Assembly (NCBI GenBank): GCA_030760725.1
Contig: JASWHV010000002.1
Span: 64,473,900-64,537,899 of the forward strand
From: Neostapfia colusana
Lineage: Eukaryota > Streptophyta > Magnoliopsida > Poales > Poaceae
Direction: 5' to 3'
Length of the DNA stretch: 64,000 bases
Shown: one piece after another, positions 21,174 to 30,958 of the stretch
Layout: each line of letters starts with the position of its first letter
Position numbering within the stretch: position 1 is the first letter of the stretch
Made by a program: the position numbers and the translations under genes
The notes under the pieces: model-generated
The model's database searches: none
Told to the model about the DNA's origin: nothing
Seen by the model: only the letters and a program-made list of their open reading frames with translations

Positions 21174-22375
21174 CCGTTGAAGAAGAGACTCCGGAAGTGC
21201 TGGACTTCCTCCTTCCGGACGAAGAACTAACTCCTGACCAGCAGCAACAAGGCAAGCCCCGGTTTGCATTAACACTTTTTAAAAGTTTTACTTTGTTTAC
21301 ATGTGTCATATGAAGTATGCATGTGCATTAGGTACAGGATGAATGAAACCCCACTTGCATAACCAAAGGTTCCTAAAAGAGTGAGGGTAGTGTCAAGGAC
21401 CTCGAGTAGACAGACTATGCTTAATGAGTCATAGGACTTCGGTACAAGTCGAGTAGTTGGAATCTACTCGCGAGATAGGCTTGGGACACACGGGTTCGGT
21501 TGAGTGATGTGAGATCACTATAGTAATGAAAATGAGACTAGGCAGGGGCTAGGGCGCAGCAAGAGGAAGTCTTGTGTGCGCAGCCCTGTCCGTGTCGATT
21601 GAGGACCGATCCGTGTGCGGCCCTGCTGAACAAGTATTGAACGTACCGAAGGCATATCGGATATATGGGCCCCGATAAACCGATGTAGCCTAAACCTCCG
21701 GGCGTCGAGGCATAGCACACCGATTTATAGGTGTAGGTTGAGGGAAGCAAGGTGGAAATCTGCCAACGGGCATAGAGAGATGCTCCGTGTGGGGAACCTC
21801 CTGCTCGTTTCGGTGCGACCGGTTCGACGTTTGGGCTGTTGGGTGAAAGGTTGTCCCGTACGACATCGAGTGAGCGTGCTGTGCAGCTCCACGGGTGGGC
21901 GTACGTGACGTGCTCTTTGGGTTTTCCCTGCAGGTGTATATCGAGTCGATTCGCCGTCCCTCGCGGTGACGAGTACTGCTTGTTCACTGCGTCGTAACGT
22001 AGAATAATGCATGAAATGTTATGATTCAATATTGCTGTTATGATATAAGTGTGTTGCTACATGTGTGCCACCAAATATTGCTTACTAAATTTCAGCTTCA
22101 TGAACTGTTAACCTGTTGCTAAAAGATGAACTAAGGATGAACTTGTAGGCGTGTCCATTTGCTGCAACATTGCTATCCTATGTCATGGTACCCCTCATGT
22201 AGAGTTGCATGCTTAGGTGAGTCGGTTAAGCCTTGCTGAGCCTTCGTGCTCATGGTTGCTGCTTAAGTGTTTTTCAGGTGATGAGCCACCCACGGACTCG
22301 GAGTACGAGTCCACCGGCGAGGGTTACCCTCCGTCGGGGACCACGGCTGAGTGGGAGCCGTACACGCCGCGCTGA
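21174..22375 (+). CDS. Predicted spliced small-protein exons A and B inside LTR G
   Basis: Exon A (21174-21251) follows AACGTGTAG and ends at the GC donor CAAG|GCAAGC. Exon B (22278-22375) follows GTTTTTCAG and ends in TGA 22373-22375. The phases match those of LTR-1, so the joined frame is open. Exon A reads VEEETPEVLDFLLPDEEL and is one codon shorter than in LTR-1, so the length change keeps the frame. Exon B includes GDEPPTDSEYESTGEG and ends AEWEPYTPR, close to the VEWESCTPQS end of LTR-1. Leu, Pro and Val codons in exon A differ mostly at third positions from the relatives. Function is unknown and no start exon was found. Confidence 0.5.
21450..22252 (+). other. Structured RNA block in LTR G
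   Basis: Hairpin 1 is CGAGTAG/CTACTCG at 21450-21470. Hairpin 2 is ATCGG/CCGAT at 21656-21676 with loop ATATATGGGCC. Hairpin 3 is GAGC/GCTC at 21872-21889, extended by TGC/GCA around the loop TGT, just before GGGCGTACGTG. Hairpin 5 is TGAGC/GCTCA at 22237-22252. Hairpin 4 of LTR-1, D and H is absent. The stems differ from LTR-1 but still pair. Confidence 0.6.
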
Positions 22376-22450
22376 GCTGAGACGTGCAGCTAGTGTGGGT
22401 TGCCCTAGGGCTGGGCAACCGACTTTTGCTAGATAGGCGGGCGTGAGTTG

Positions 22451-22479
22451 TATAAAAGAAACTTCCGCTGTGTAATAAA
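22451..22479 (+). promoter_or_regulatory. TATA box and poly(A) signal near the 3' end of LTR G
   Basis: TATAAAAG (22451-22458) and AATAAA (22474-22479) lie close together, about 160 bp before the LTR end. LTR F has the same pair at 61434-61462. If this is the core promoter, R and U5 are short and the exons A/B lie in U3. Confidence 0.5.
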
Positions 22480-22634
22480 AGACCCTAGTTTGTAACTGAG
22501 AAGTGTACTATTTTGTACATTCAGTTTGTCTTTCCCATGTAATATAATGTGTTCTTATGACGTGTGCTGTCGGGTGTCGTATCGCGCGGCACCACCCTCT
22601 GCGATCCTGGATGAGCGGATTCCGGTCCGCCACA

Positions 22635-23922
22635 TTAGCCTTTTCCCTTTTTATAATGGCATGATATTCATTAATCATAGATGCTAATTCATCGGGTGAA
22701 AGCTCATCATCATCATCGCTAGAGTCTTCACATACCTTTGAGTTACCTTTCGCCATTAGGCACATAGGAGGTGGACGAAGAGGTGAGTCATCCTTGTTGA
22801 CGATGGCGAGGCCCGCCAAGTTTTCTTCATCTTCACTATCTTCGTCGCTTGACTCTTCATCCGTGATCCACTCATTGGCTTCACACATGAAGACCTTTTG
22901 AGGCCCTCTTCTCTTCTTTGGAAAGAGCTTGGTTTTCTTGCCTTTGTCAAATTTCTTCTTTCCAAAAGAGCGCTTGGGCTTGACCTCCTCTTCATCATCA
23001 CTTTCTTCTAGCTTGTGATGCTTGCCATTGTCCTTCCTTTTGTCCGGTCTTGGACAATCATATGATATGTGGCCTAGATCACCACAATTGTAGCACGTCT
23101 TGTTTTCATCTTTTCTTGGCAAGAAGGCTTTCTTCTTGGGATCATAAGAGTATCCCTTCTTTGCAATCTTGGAGTTGAGGCGTGAGAATTTCCTCATCAT
23201 CAAAGCAAGCTCCTCATCATCATCTTCGCTTGTTTCTCGCTCTTCTTCACTTGAGCTAGGCTCAACCATTTTCTTCTTCTTGGGAGTTGTCTTCTTGGTT
23301 GAAGCCTTGAGAGCAATGGTTTTTGATGATGACTCCTCCATCATTCCAAGTACGCTCATCTCATGAGCATGGATTTCTCCAATGAGCTCCGAAACTTCAA
23401 TGTTGTCAAGTGATTCTTTTTGGAGCATTGAATTGATAATGTTGTACTGGGCTTGGGTAGAAGCATGAGGATCTTGCGATTGATAAGTCCCTTGCCAAGA
23501 GAAGCAATGTCAAGTGTGTTAATTTCCTCAATGAACACATTTAAACGAGAAAACATTTGGTTAACATTCTCATGAGGAAACATCTTAAATTCATCATATT
23601 TTGATTTAAGCATGTGATATTTGAGTTCTTTAACACGAGATGAGCCCTCATGTATTTCAATTAGACATGCCCATATTTCACATGCTTTTTCCTTACTAGC
23701 AATCCTAGCAAAGACATCTTGACTAATGCATTCATATATGGCATTTCTCGCCTTAGCATCCCATTTTAATTGATCACCAACATAGTCAAGATTTCCAAAC
23801 CCCGCATGGGTCGCTTCCCACACTTCGAGAGCAATTGCCTCAAGGTAAGCGCGCATGCGTGCTTTCCAATAAGCAAAATTCTTGCCCTCGAAGGTAGGAA
23901 CCGAACCCCCATTCTTGGCCAT
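22635..23922 (-). pseudogene. Copia K gag (nucleocapsid), frameshifted and 3'-truncated
   Basis: The start is MAKNGGSVPTFEGKNFAYWK at 23922, about 40 bp after the primer site. The first part (FAYWKARMRAYLEA, ARNAIYECISQDVF, EIWACLIEIHEG) is the gag domain of SIRE-type copia. A frameshift near 23455, apparently with a small deletion, moves the reading frame; it reopens at about 23428. The second part carries the zinc knuckle CYNCGDLGHISYDCP at about 23095-23054, flanked by acidic and Lys-rich stretches. The frame then runs into the LTR of G at 22634, so the C-terminus and protease are gone. Confidence 0.88.
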
Positions 23923-23960
23923 TTTCGCTCTCTGGCGGTGAAGCTAGAATGATCCAATGA

Positions 23961-23980
23961 GCAACCTGGCTCTGATACCA
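23961..23980 (-). other. Primer-binding site of copia K (initiator Met tRNA)
   Basis: On the minus strand TGGTATCAGAGCCAGGTTGC lies 2 bp after the end of the 5' LTR. It is a perfect match to the canonical TGGTATCAGAGC. Confidence 0.93.
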
Positions 23981-23982
23981 AT

Positions 23983-25456
23983 TGTAAGGATCGAAACGCC
24001 CAAGAGGGGGGTGAATTGGGTTTTTTCAAATTTTAGAGTAATTTAAAACTCAATGGTTGAAGCCCAATTCCTTATGCGAACTAACTACGCAAGCAAGAGT
24101 GTTAAGTGCGGAATAGTAAATGCGTAATAGTAAGGGGGTGAGGGGAGAAATGCAAACTCCCGCGGAGACTCGGAGACACGGCGATTTTTCCCGTGGTTCG
24201 GTAAGATCACAAAAATCTACCTACGTCCATGTTGTGGCACCCACCAAAGGGTATAGCCACTCCCAAGTCACCTAGACAAGGGAATCCACTATCTTTCTCC
24301 GTTCGCCTTCTCCGGCAAGGTGGAGCTCAAGCCTTGTACAATGGTGATCCTCCGGGCTTCCACAAACGCCTTGGTAAGCTCCGGAGCGATCTCTTCTTCC
24401 TCCAACGTTTACAAGGTGAGAGAAGTCACCGAGACACTCTCTCTCACTAGCCTAGAGATTCCAATCACCAAGAATGGACGCACACAAGCTTCTCTCTAGC
24501 TAGATATAACCTATAGTTGGAGTACATGAGGTTTTGAAGTGTGGAAGTGGTAGCTCTTGGTCTTGAATGCTTGAGAATGTGTAGTGAGGCTCTGGTGATC
24601 AAGACTTGACGAAATGGCCGGTTGGAGGGGTATTTATAGCCAGCCCACACGAGATAGCCGTTGGAAAAGTAGGCAGACTTTTTCAGTGAACATCGGATCC
24701 TCCGATGCACCCCTTTATATGATCATCGGTCGAATTCCAAATTAGCTGATGTCATGTGTCAGATGTGACCGTTGGATATAACCGTTGGATCTTTTAATCG
24801 ACCGATGTTACTTCAACTTCATCATCGGATGATCCGGTGAGTTGATCTTCAGAATTGGTTCAGAAATAATGTCTCGGTTGAAATTGACCGATGTACACTT
24901 ACTTCATCATCGGATGATCTGGTGTGTACTTCTTCAGAATAACCCAGAAATCATCCTTCTGTTGAAATCAACCGATGTGCCACTTCCTTCACATCGGATG
25001 ATCCGGTGTGTATTGGACTCTGAGGTCTTCTTCTTCTACCAACTCAAACTTGACCGATGTAGTCATTTTGCAAGACATCGGATAATCCGGTGAGTGCAAC
25101 TTGTTTGCTTCGAGTTGTTTTGAGTTGATCTTTTGGAATCTTCTTGAGTGACCTCTTTGACACTTGTTTGTAATGATATTATGATGAAGTGTAAGCTTCT
25201 TGTGTTGCCAATTTTGATAGAATAGAGTCGTTGTATGAGTTCTTTATTTAGTCTTCATGAGTATCGAATAACCCCTTAGAATAGATCGTTGAGGGGTCTC
25301 CATTTGTATCCAATGAGCAGTAGATGGTGTGAATAGATAGTTCATTAACGTTTGATGTGATATGCGTGAAACCTCGCATCCACAAACTCATTAGTAATAA
25401 CGAACGGTTGTCATTAATCACCGAAACCATACCTCACGGGGGCCTAGATGCTTTCA
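23983..25456 (-). repeat. 5' LTR of copia K
   Basis: The LTR is 1474 bp, the partner of 7482-8960, with TG/CA ends. It carries the 84-bp CATCGG array (about 24750-25093) and a TATA box. This is the promoter-bearing copy for gag-pol of K. Confidence 0.93.
24631..24638 (-). promoter_or_regulatory. TATA box of the K 5' LTR
   Basis: TATAAATA on the minus strand, about 50 bp downstream of the CATCGG repeat array in the element's direction. The equivalent site in the other LTR is 8135-8142. Confidence 0.65.
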
Positions 25457-25461
25457 GACGG
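25457..25461. repeat. Right target-site duplication of copia K (GACGG)
   Basis: Identical to 7477-7481. Sequence from 25462 resumes the reading frame that stops at 7481. Confidence 0.95.
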
Positions 25462-26054
25462 GCTCAACATGTGTGGGAAGAGAGGTACCAGGAGGCAACT
25501 GATCCGGGTTGCCCAAGGTACAACCCCGCGGAGACAAACCTTAGCCTCCAGGTGAGGGCGGGAAACGCCGTGATGGACAGCCAAGCTGTTCATACGGAGC
25601 ATCTCGCCACGAAGCTCAAGGAGAGCACAAGCCCTGGAGACCATTTCGAGAGTGCTCACAGCGCACTTCGTAATGTGCTCCTTACGACGATCAAGCGACT
25701 GAATGAACAACACAATCAGTTGCATCGTCTGAAGAAGGCAAAGAAGAAGAGCCGTGTCGACATCGTGGCGGTACAGGAACTGGTACAGAATCTGACCCAG
25801 AAGAACGAGGACTTACTCAAGAGCGAGACGACACTATTGAGGAAGGGCAAGGCTGGGAAGAGGACTACAACCAGGCTATGGACGAGGTGCATGCATTGCA
25901 GGACCTCGTGCCTCCGGTATTGGGTATACCGGTGGTCTTGGGCCTTCCAGCAATGGGAGAACCCGAGATGGGAGAAGAGGTGGTAGATTCAGAGCCACCA
26001 GCAGAGGCACCAGAGGAGGACGACCCACTGGAGGTCGAGTTCTACTCCGAGTAG
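25462..26054 (+). pseudogene. Extra ORF upstream of gag, C-terminal part (orf0-like)
   Basis: This continues the ORF begun at 7131 in the same frame (AQHVWEERYQEATDPG). A helical segment with coiled-coil spacing follows (LLTTIKRLNEQHNQLHRL, then VAVQELVQNLTQKNEDLL). After about 25820 a base seems to be missing: the other frame reads ERDDTIEEGQGWEEDYNQ and stays open to TAG 26052-26054, ending in an acidic tail (AEAPEEDDPLEVEFYSE). Without K and the frameshift the protein would be a little over 310 residues. It has no retroviral domain that I know. A helper or regulatory role is possible but unsupported. Confidence 0.65.
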
Positions 26055-26326
26055 GGGGTTACAGTTGCCAAGTAGGGCAGCTAGGGTAGTATAACCCAAC
26101 TTTTGTAATCGGTGACATGTCGTGTAGACAGTAGCGTATGTATAGGTAGTGACGACATGAGCACGACTTCTCGGGGACCCGAGAATAATGTATCTTGTAT
26201 AAAGTTTATGCTTTATCAATATATGTGAATGTTGTGCAAATTATTCATGTGTCACTTCAATACCTACTGTTGCATATGGAATTTTAAGTAAGGCATGTGC
26301 TAATTGCTGCTATTTTGAATTTCAGA
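26055..26326 (+). other. Spacer between the extra ORF and gag of copy B
   Basis: AT-rich and noncoding. It ends TTTTGAATTTCAG one base before the gag ATG, which resembles a splice acceptor. Confidence 0.6.
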
Positions 26327-27405
26327 ATGACGCGTACTCGTGCCAATCCGGACGTTGGGGGTATCAGTCAAGAGGGAGAGACCTCCCAACAGCCTCCCAA
26401 GGACTCCTCGGGACAGCAGCAGCAACAGCAGCAACAGCAACAGCAAACACCGCCACCGCCACTACCGACAGTTACATTGGCCGACATCGTCGCGGCAATG
26501 GTGGGTTCACACCAGCAGCACACAGAGTTGCTGCAGACCCTCATCGCTAATACGTCTCGCCCAGAGAGACGTCAAGACCGTGAGGAGCGTCAACAGAGCT
26601 CCTACTCCGACTTCCTGGCGACTCATCCCCCGGTATTTTCAAGGGCGGATGAAGCTCTTGACACGGACAACTGGCTCCGCGCAATAGAAATGAAGTTCGG
26701 GCTGCTCCAGATAAGTGAGCAGCGCAAGACTCAGTTCGCGATCCAGCAGCTCCAAGGATCCGCGAGCGCGTGGTGGGCCAACTTCTGTGCTTCACAGCCC
26801 ACCGACCGAGTGATGACCTGGACGGAGTTCCGGACGGCCTTCAGGGCCTATCACATACCGCCAGGCTTGATGAAGAGGAAGACGCAGGAGTTTCTACACC
26901 TGCAGCAAGGGAGCCGGAACACGCTGGAATACTCCAGGGCGTTCAACGATCTCGCGCTCTACGCGTCGTATCATGCAGATACCGACGAGAAGTGGCGGGA
27001 CCACTTTTACCAGGGGCTTAACCCGCTCCTGAAGGACAAGTTGGCGATGTTCAATCGCGGCAGCCTCAACGACATCATTAATGCTGCGATTGTTCAGGAG
27101 GACTCCGGCAAGGAGTTGGCAGCGGTGGAGCGAAAGCGAAGCACACCGCAAAGCAGCGGAGAAGGAGGCGGTCCTTCTCAGAAGTTTCGGATGGTGAATC
27201 GCCCACCATCAGGTCCACACTGGCGGCCACCACAGAGGTCGATGCTGTTCCGCAGTCGACCATACTCTTCACCGGCATTCAGGCCGGCATTGCCAGTACC
27301 ACCACCGCAACAACAACAGCAGCAGCGGACGATGCCGCGTGCGTATGCACCTCAGCAATGCATGCCGGGCTTTCGTCCCCCGAGACTACACCAGCAGCAG
27401 CCACA
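26327..27405 (+). pseudogene. Gag of copy B
   Basis: The start MTRTRANPDVGG follows TTTCAGA; upstream codons of the open frame are not conserved in C or F, which start MVRTRTTHE. A poly-Gln and Pro stretch comes first. The capsid-type retrotransposon gag domain follows (WLRAIEMKFGLLQ, QLQGSASAWWANF, FRAYHIPPGLMKRK, FNDLALYASYHADTDEKW, HFYQGLNPLLKDKLAMF). The tail is basic and Gln/Pro-rich. Near 27405 the frame shifts by one, so the zinc knuckle and pol lie in the other frame. Element C keeps gag and pol in one frame, so this is probably a mutation and not a programmed shift. Gag forms the particle around the element RNA. Confidence 0.88.
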
Positions 27406-30400
27406 TGTTACAAGTGTGGTCGTCCAGGACACTTCGCGAGCAGTTGCCCGGAGAGGCAAGGCGGCGGAGTGGCACCGCAGTTTCCGGGGAGGAATCAACC
27501 CGGGAACCCTACTAATGCGCGGCGGGCAAACCCTAGGCCCGGCACCGTCCACCAGCTTGCCATAGAGGACGTGCCGGAGGGCGAGCCAATCCTTGCGGGT
27601 ATGTTCCAACTCCACCAGCATCCCGCCATAGTACTATTTGATTCAGGCGCCACACATAGCTTCATTAGCCAAGCTTTCATTGATAAATATAGCTTGCAAA
27701 TACTACCCACCGATAGTCCTTATGTGACCTGTTCACCGCGTGGGAAAATTTCAGCAAGCATGATGGTCCCAAAAGCGCCATTGTGCTTAGAGGGTAGAGT
27801 CTACCCTATGTCTCTCATAATCTTAGAGGGACAAAAGGTCGATGTCATCTTAGGGATGTCGTGGTTAACCCGCCACGGCGCTATTTTAGACACCGTCCTC
27901 CGAGTTGTGCACTTAAACTCAGAAGTGCACAAATCTCACTCCTTATTTCTGGACAGTCCAGAAATAAAACTTCCAAGTGTCTATCAAGCCACAACTATCA
28001 GATTGGAAGATAATCCAGTGGTCCAAGAGTTCCCTGATGTATTCCCGTACGATTTGCCGGGGATGCCGCCCGATAGAGATGTGGAGTTCAAGATTGAACT
28101 TGCACCGGGAACCATGCCAATATCCCGAAGGCCATACAAGATGGTGCCCAAGGAGTTGGCTGAACTGAAGACTCAGCTCACGGACCTCCTGGAGAAGGGT
28201 TTTATTAGGCCGAGCTCCTCGCCATGGGGCTGTTCGGCATTATTCGTGAAGAAGGATGAGACATTACGGCTTTGCATGGACTATCGTCAATTAAACGCCG
28301 TAACCATCAAAAACAAGTACCCGTTGCCACGGATCGACATGTTGTTTGATCAGTTGGTCGAAGCAAATGTCTTTTCCAAGATGGACTTAAGATCCGGGTA
28401 CCATCAGATTAAGATAAGGGCGGAGGACATTCCAAAGATGGCTTTCTCGACGAGGTACGGACTTTATGAGTACCTGGTCATGTCCTTTGGCCTCACCAAT
28501 GCTCCAGCTCACTTCATGTACTTAATGAACTCGGTATTCATGCCGGAGCTGGACAAGTTTGTCGTGGTCTTCATCGATGACATCCTGGTATATTCCAAGT
28601 CAGAAGAAGATCACAAGAAGCATCTGCGTATAGTCTTGCAACGGCTGCGGGATCACCAGCTATACGCGAAATTCAGCAAATGCGAGTTCTGGATATCCCA
28701 AGTGCCTTTTCTCGGGCATATCATCTCAGCGGAGGGTATCGCTGTAGACCCGAGCAAGATCACTCAAGTGCTGAATTGGAAATCCCCGAGAACGGTTCAC
28801 GAGGTACGGAGTTTCCTCAGACTCGCGGGATATTATCGGAGGTTAATTCTGAACTTCTCGAAGATTGCCATGCCTATGATGGAGCTGCTGAAGAAGGCTA
28901 CTAAATATGTTTGGAGTCCAGCATGTGAAGCAGCATTCAAGGCTTTAGTCGAGCACCTGACATCAGCACCGGTTTTGGTGCAGCCAGACACAACAAAACC
29001 GTTCGATGTGTACTGCGATGCATCCGGCATTGGGCTCGGATGTGTGCTGATGCAAGACCGAAGGGTGGTCACGTATGGATCACGGCAACTTAGAAACCAT
29101 GAGCAGAATTATCCAAACCACGACTTGGAGCTCGCTGCCGTGGTACTTGCACTGAAAATGTGGAGGCACTACCTACTCGGTAACCTCGTACATTTATATA
29201 CCGACCACAAAAGCCTCAAGTACATATTCACTCAGAAGGAGCTGAACATGAGGCAGCGAAGATGGTTAGAACTGATAAAGAATTACAAAGTAGAGATCCA
29301 TTATCATCCGGGCAAGGCAAACATAGTGGCAGATGCGCTGAGCCGCAAGTCACACGTCAACAATCTGACCATCACACCGTTGGAAGAGAGCGAACCACCA
29401 CTGCATGTGATTCCACATGGAGCTCTCTACAACCTAGCTTTGATCCCCACCATCCGTGAAGAGATAGCGGCTGCTCAGAAACATGACAAGGGCATGTCGC
29501 ATTTGCGGAGACGTGTAGACAGTGGGGAGCTGAAATGTTTCCGGAAGGACGGAGACGGCGTTCTATGGTTCAAGGACTGGATCGTCGTACCCCGAAACCC
29601 GGAGTTACGGAAGAAATTTTTTGATGAGGCTCACTTATCAAAATTTTCTATTCACCCCGGCAGAAACAAGATGTATCAAGAACTCAGAAGCAAGTTTTGG
29701 TGGACACGGATGAAGCGGGAGATCGCGAAGTACGTGTCCGAGTGTGATACATGTCGAAGGGTGAAGGCAGACCATATGCGGAAACCGGGACTGCTGCAAC
29801 CACTGGGCATTCCTGCCTGGAAGTGGGAGGATGTGAGCATGGATTTCATCGTCGGTTTACTCACCACTCTTCAAAAGCATGATTCTGTGTGGGTGATCGT
29901 CGATCGGCTCACCAAAGTTGCCCATTTCATCCCGGTAAACACACTACAACGCCAAGAAGTACGCTGAACTGTACATCTTACGGATCCTATGCTTGTACGG
30001 CGTACCCCGTACCATCATATCGGACCGGGGTACTTTATTTGTGTCCCGTTTTTGGGAGCAGCTGCACGCTGCCTTGGGGACGAAGCCGATCCGTAGTTCA
30101 GCATACCACCCGCAGACGGATGGACAAACCGAGCGGGTAAATCAAATCTTAGAAGACATGCTACGAGCTTGCGCTATCAACCACGGCAAGAATTGGGATG
30201 ATCACTTGCCGTTAGCCGAGTTCTCGTACAACAATGGGTACCAAGCCAGCATTAAGATGGCACCCTACGAGGCGCTATACGGTAGAAAATGTCGCACACC
30301 ACTGAATTGGTGTGAGTCTGGCGAAAGGGTTACCTTCGGGATTGACCTTGTCAACAACGCGTAAGAAAAGGTTCGACTGATTCAAGCGAACCTAAAAGCC

Positions 30401-30889
30401 GCCCAATCCCGGCAGAAACAATATGCTTTCCGGAGAAGACGCCCATTACAATTTGAAGTCGGGGATCACGTATACCTACGTGTGTCTCCAATGAAGGGCG
30501 TAAACAGATTTGGGGTGAGAGGAAAGTTAGCACCCCGATTCATCGGTCCATTCCAGATTACCGAAAGATGTGGATCGGTAGTATACCGGCTGAAATTACC
30601 AGAAGCACTTTCCGGTGTGCACGACGTCTTTCACATTTCCCAGCTGAGGAAGTGTCTCAAGCTATCAACTACCATTCAGCTGGACGACGTTGAAGAACTG
30701 CAACCGGATCTCACCTATCGGGAGGAACCGGTGCAGATTATTGATGAAAAGGCCCGAACCACACGCAACCGTACGTTGTGGTTCTACAAGGTTCTATGGA
30801 GTAATCACTCCGTGGATGAAGCGACATGGAAGAGCGAAGGATTTCTTCGCGCCAACTGCCCCAACTTTTTCACGTCGCATATCCGGTAA
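27406..30889 (+). pseudogene. Zinc knuckle, protease, RT, RNase H, integrase, chromodomain of copy B
   Basis: In order: the zinc knuckle CYKCGRPGHFASSC, aspartic protease FDSGATHSF, RT (MDLRSGYHQIKIR, VVFIDDILVYSK), RNase H (DVYCDASGIGLGCVL, YTDHKSLKYIF), integrase (CDTCRRVK, MDFIVGLL, ISDRGTLFVS, HPQTDGQTERVN) and the C-terminal chromodomain-like LWFYKVLWSNHS. Breaks: a 2-bp loss near 29944 relative to copy A, TAA at 30362-30364 shared with copy A, and possibly a substituted stretch near 30427. The frame reopens and ends at TAA 30887-30889. Catalytic motifs are intact, but no full polyprotein can be made. Confidence 0.92.
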
Positions 30890-30944
30890 TTTTCCACCGT
30901 CGTCTCTATCATTTTCACCTTATAATCTCGGGACGAGATTCTTT

Positions 30945-30958
30945 TAAGGGGGGAGGAA
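30945..30958 (+). other. Polypurine tract of copy B
   Basis: TTAAGGGGGGAGGAA-type tract directly before the LTR start TGTAAGGGCC at 30959. Confidence 0.85.

Larger units (their letters stand above)
15923..22634 (+). mobile_element. 5'-truncated Tekay element G nested in copia K
   Basis: The element starts inside the RT domain (KKDETLRLCVDYRPLN) and runs through pol, polypurine tract and a complete 3' LTR. Its 5' LTR, primer site, gag and protease are missing, and so is the copia stretch that should link gag to pol (coiled coil and protease). No target duplication flanks it: the left side is ATTACCCAAACC and the right side is TTAGCCTTTT. A deletion that removed the left half of G together with adjacent copia DNA explains both losses. 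Confidence 0.88.
18635..22634 (+). repeat. 3' LTR of G (Tekay, 4.0 kb)
   Basis: The LTR starts TGTAAAATCCCAAG and ends GGTCCGCCACA, as its relative F does at 61616. It shares little alignable sequence with LTR-1 in the first half but the same order of parts: promoter-like modules at 19235-19253 and 20163-20179, the AGCTCCAAAT block at about 20353-20413, exon A at 21174-21251, the hairpin block, exon B at 22278-22375, and a TATA plus AATAAA pair near the end. Confidence 0.92.
7482..25456 (-). mobile_element. SIRE/Maximus-type Ty1/copia element K, nested in copy B
   Basis: K lies on the minus strand between perfect GACGG duplications. In its own direction it runs: 5' LTR (25456-23983), initiator-Met primer site, gag (23922-22635), foreign gypsy G (22634-15923), integrase-RT-RNase H (15922-12787), a GC-rich leader, an envelope-like ORF (11397-9304), polypurine tract and 3' LTR (8960-7482). 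The gag type (acidic, one zinc knuckle), the pol sequence and a third ORF after pol all match the SIRE/Maximus lineage. The two LTRs differ by roughly a dozen sites by eye, so the insertion is fairly young. The gag-pol junction with the protease is missing, replaced by G. Confidence 0.93.

Noticed and set aside
27358..27405. ATG at 27358 as the start of pol in copy B
   Set aside because: The codons before the zinc knuckle are gag sequence read out of frame. In element C gag and pol share one frame, so this ATG is an accident of a frameshift.
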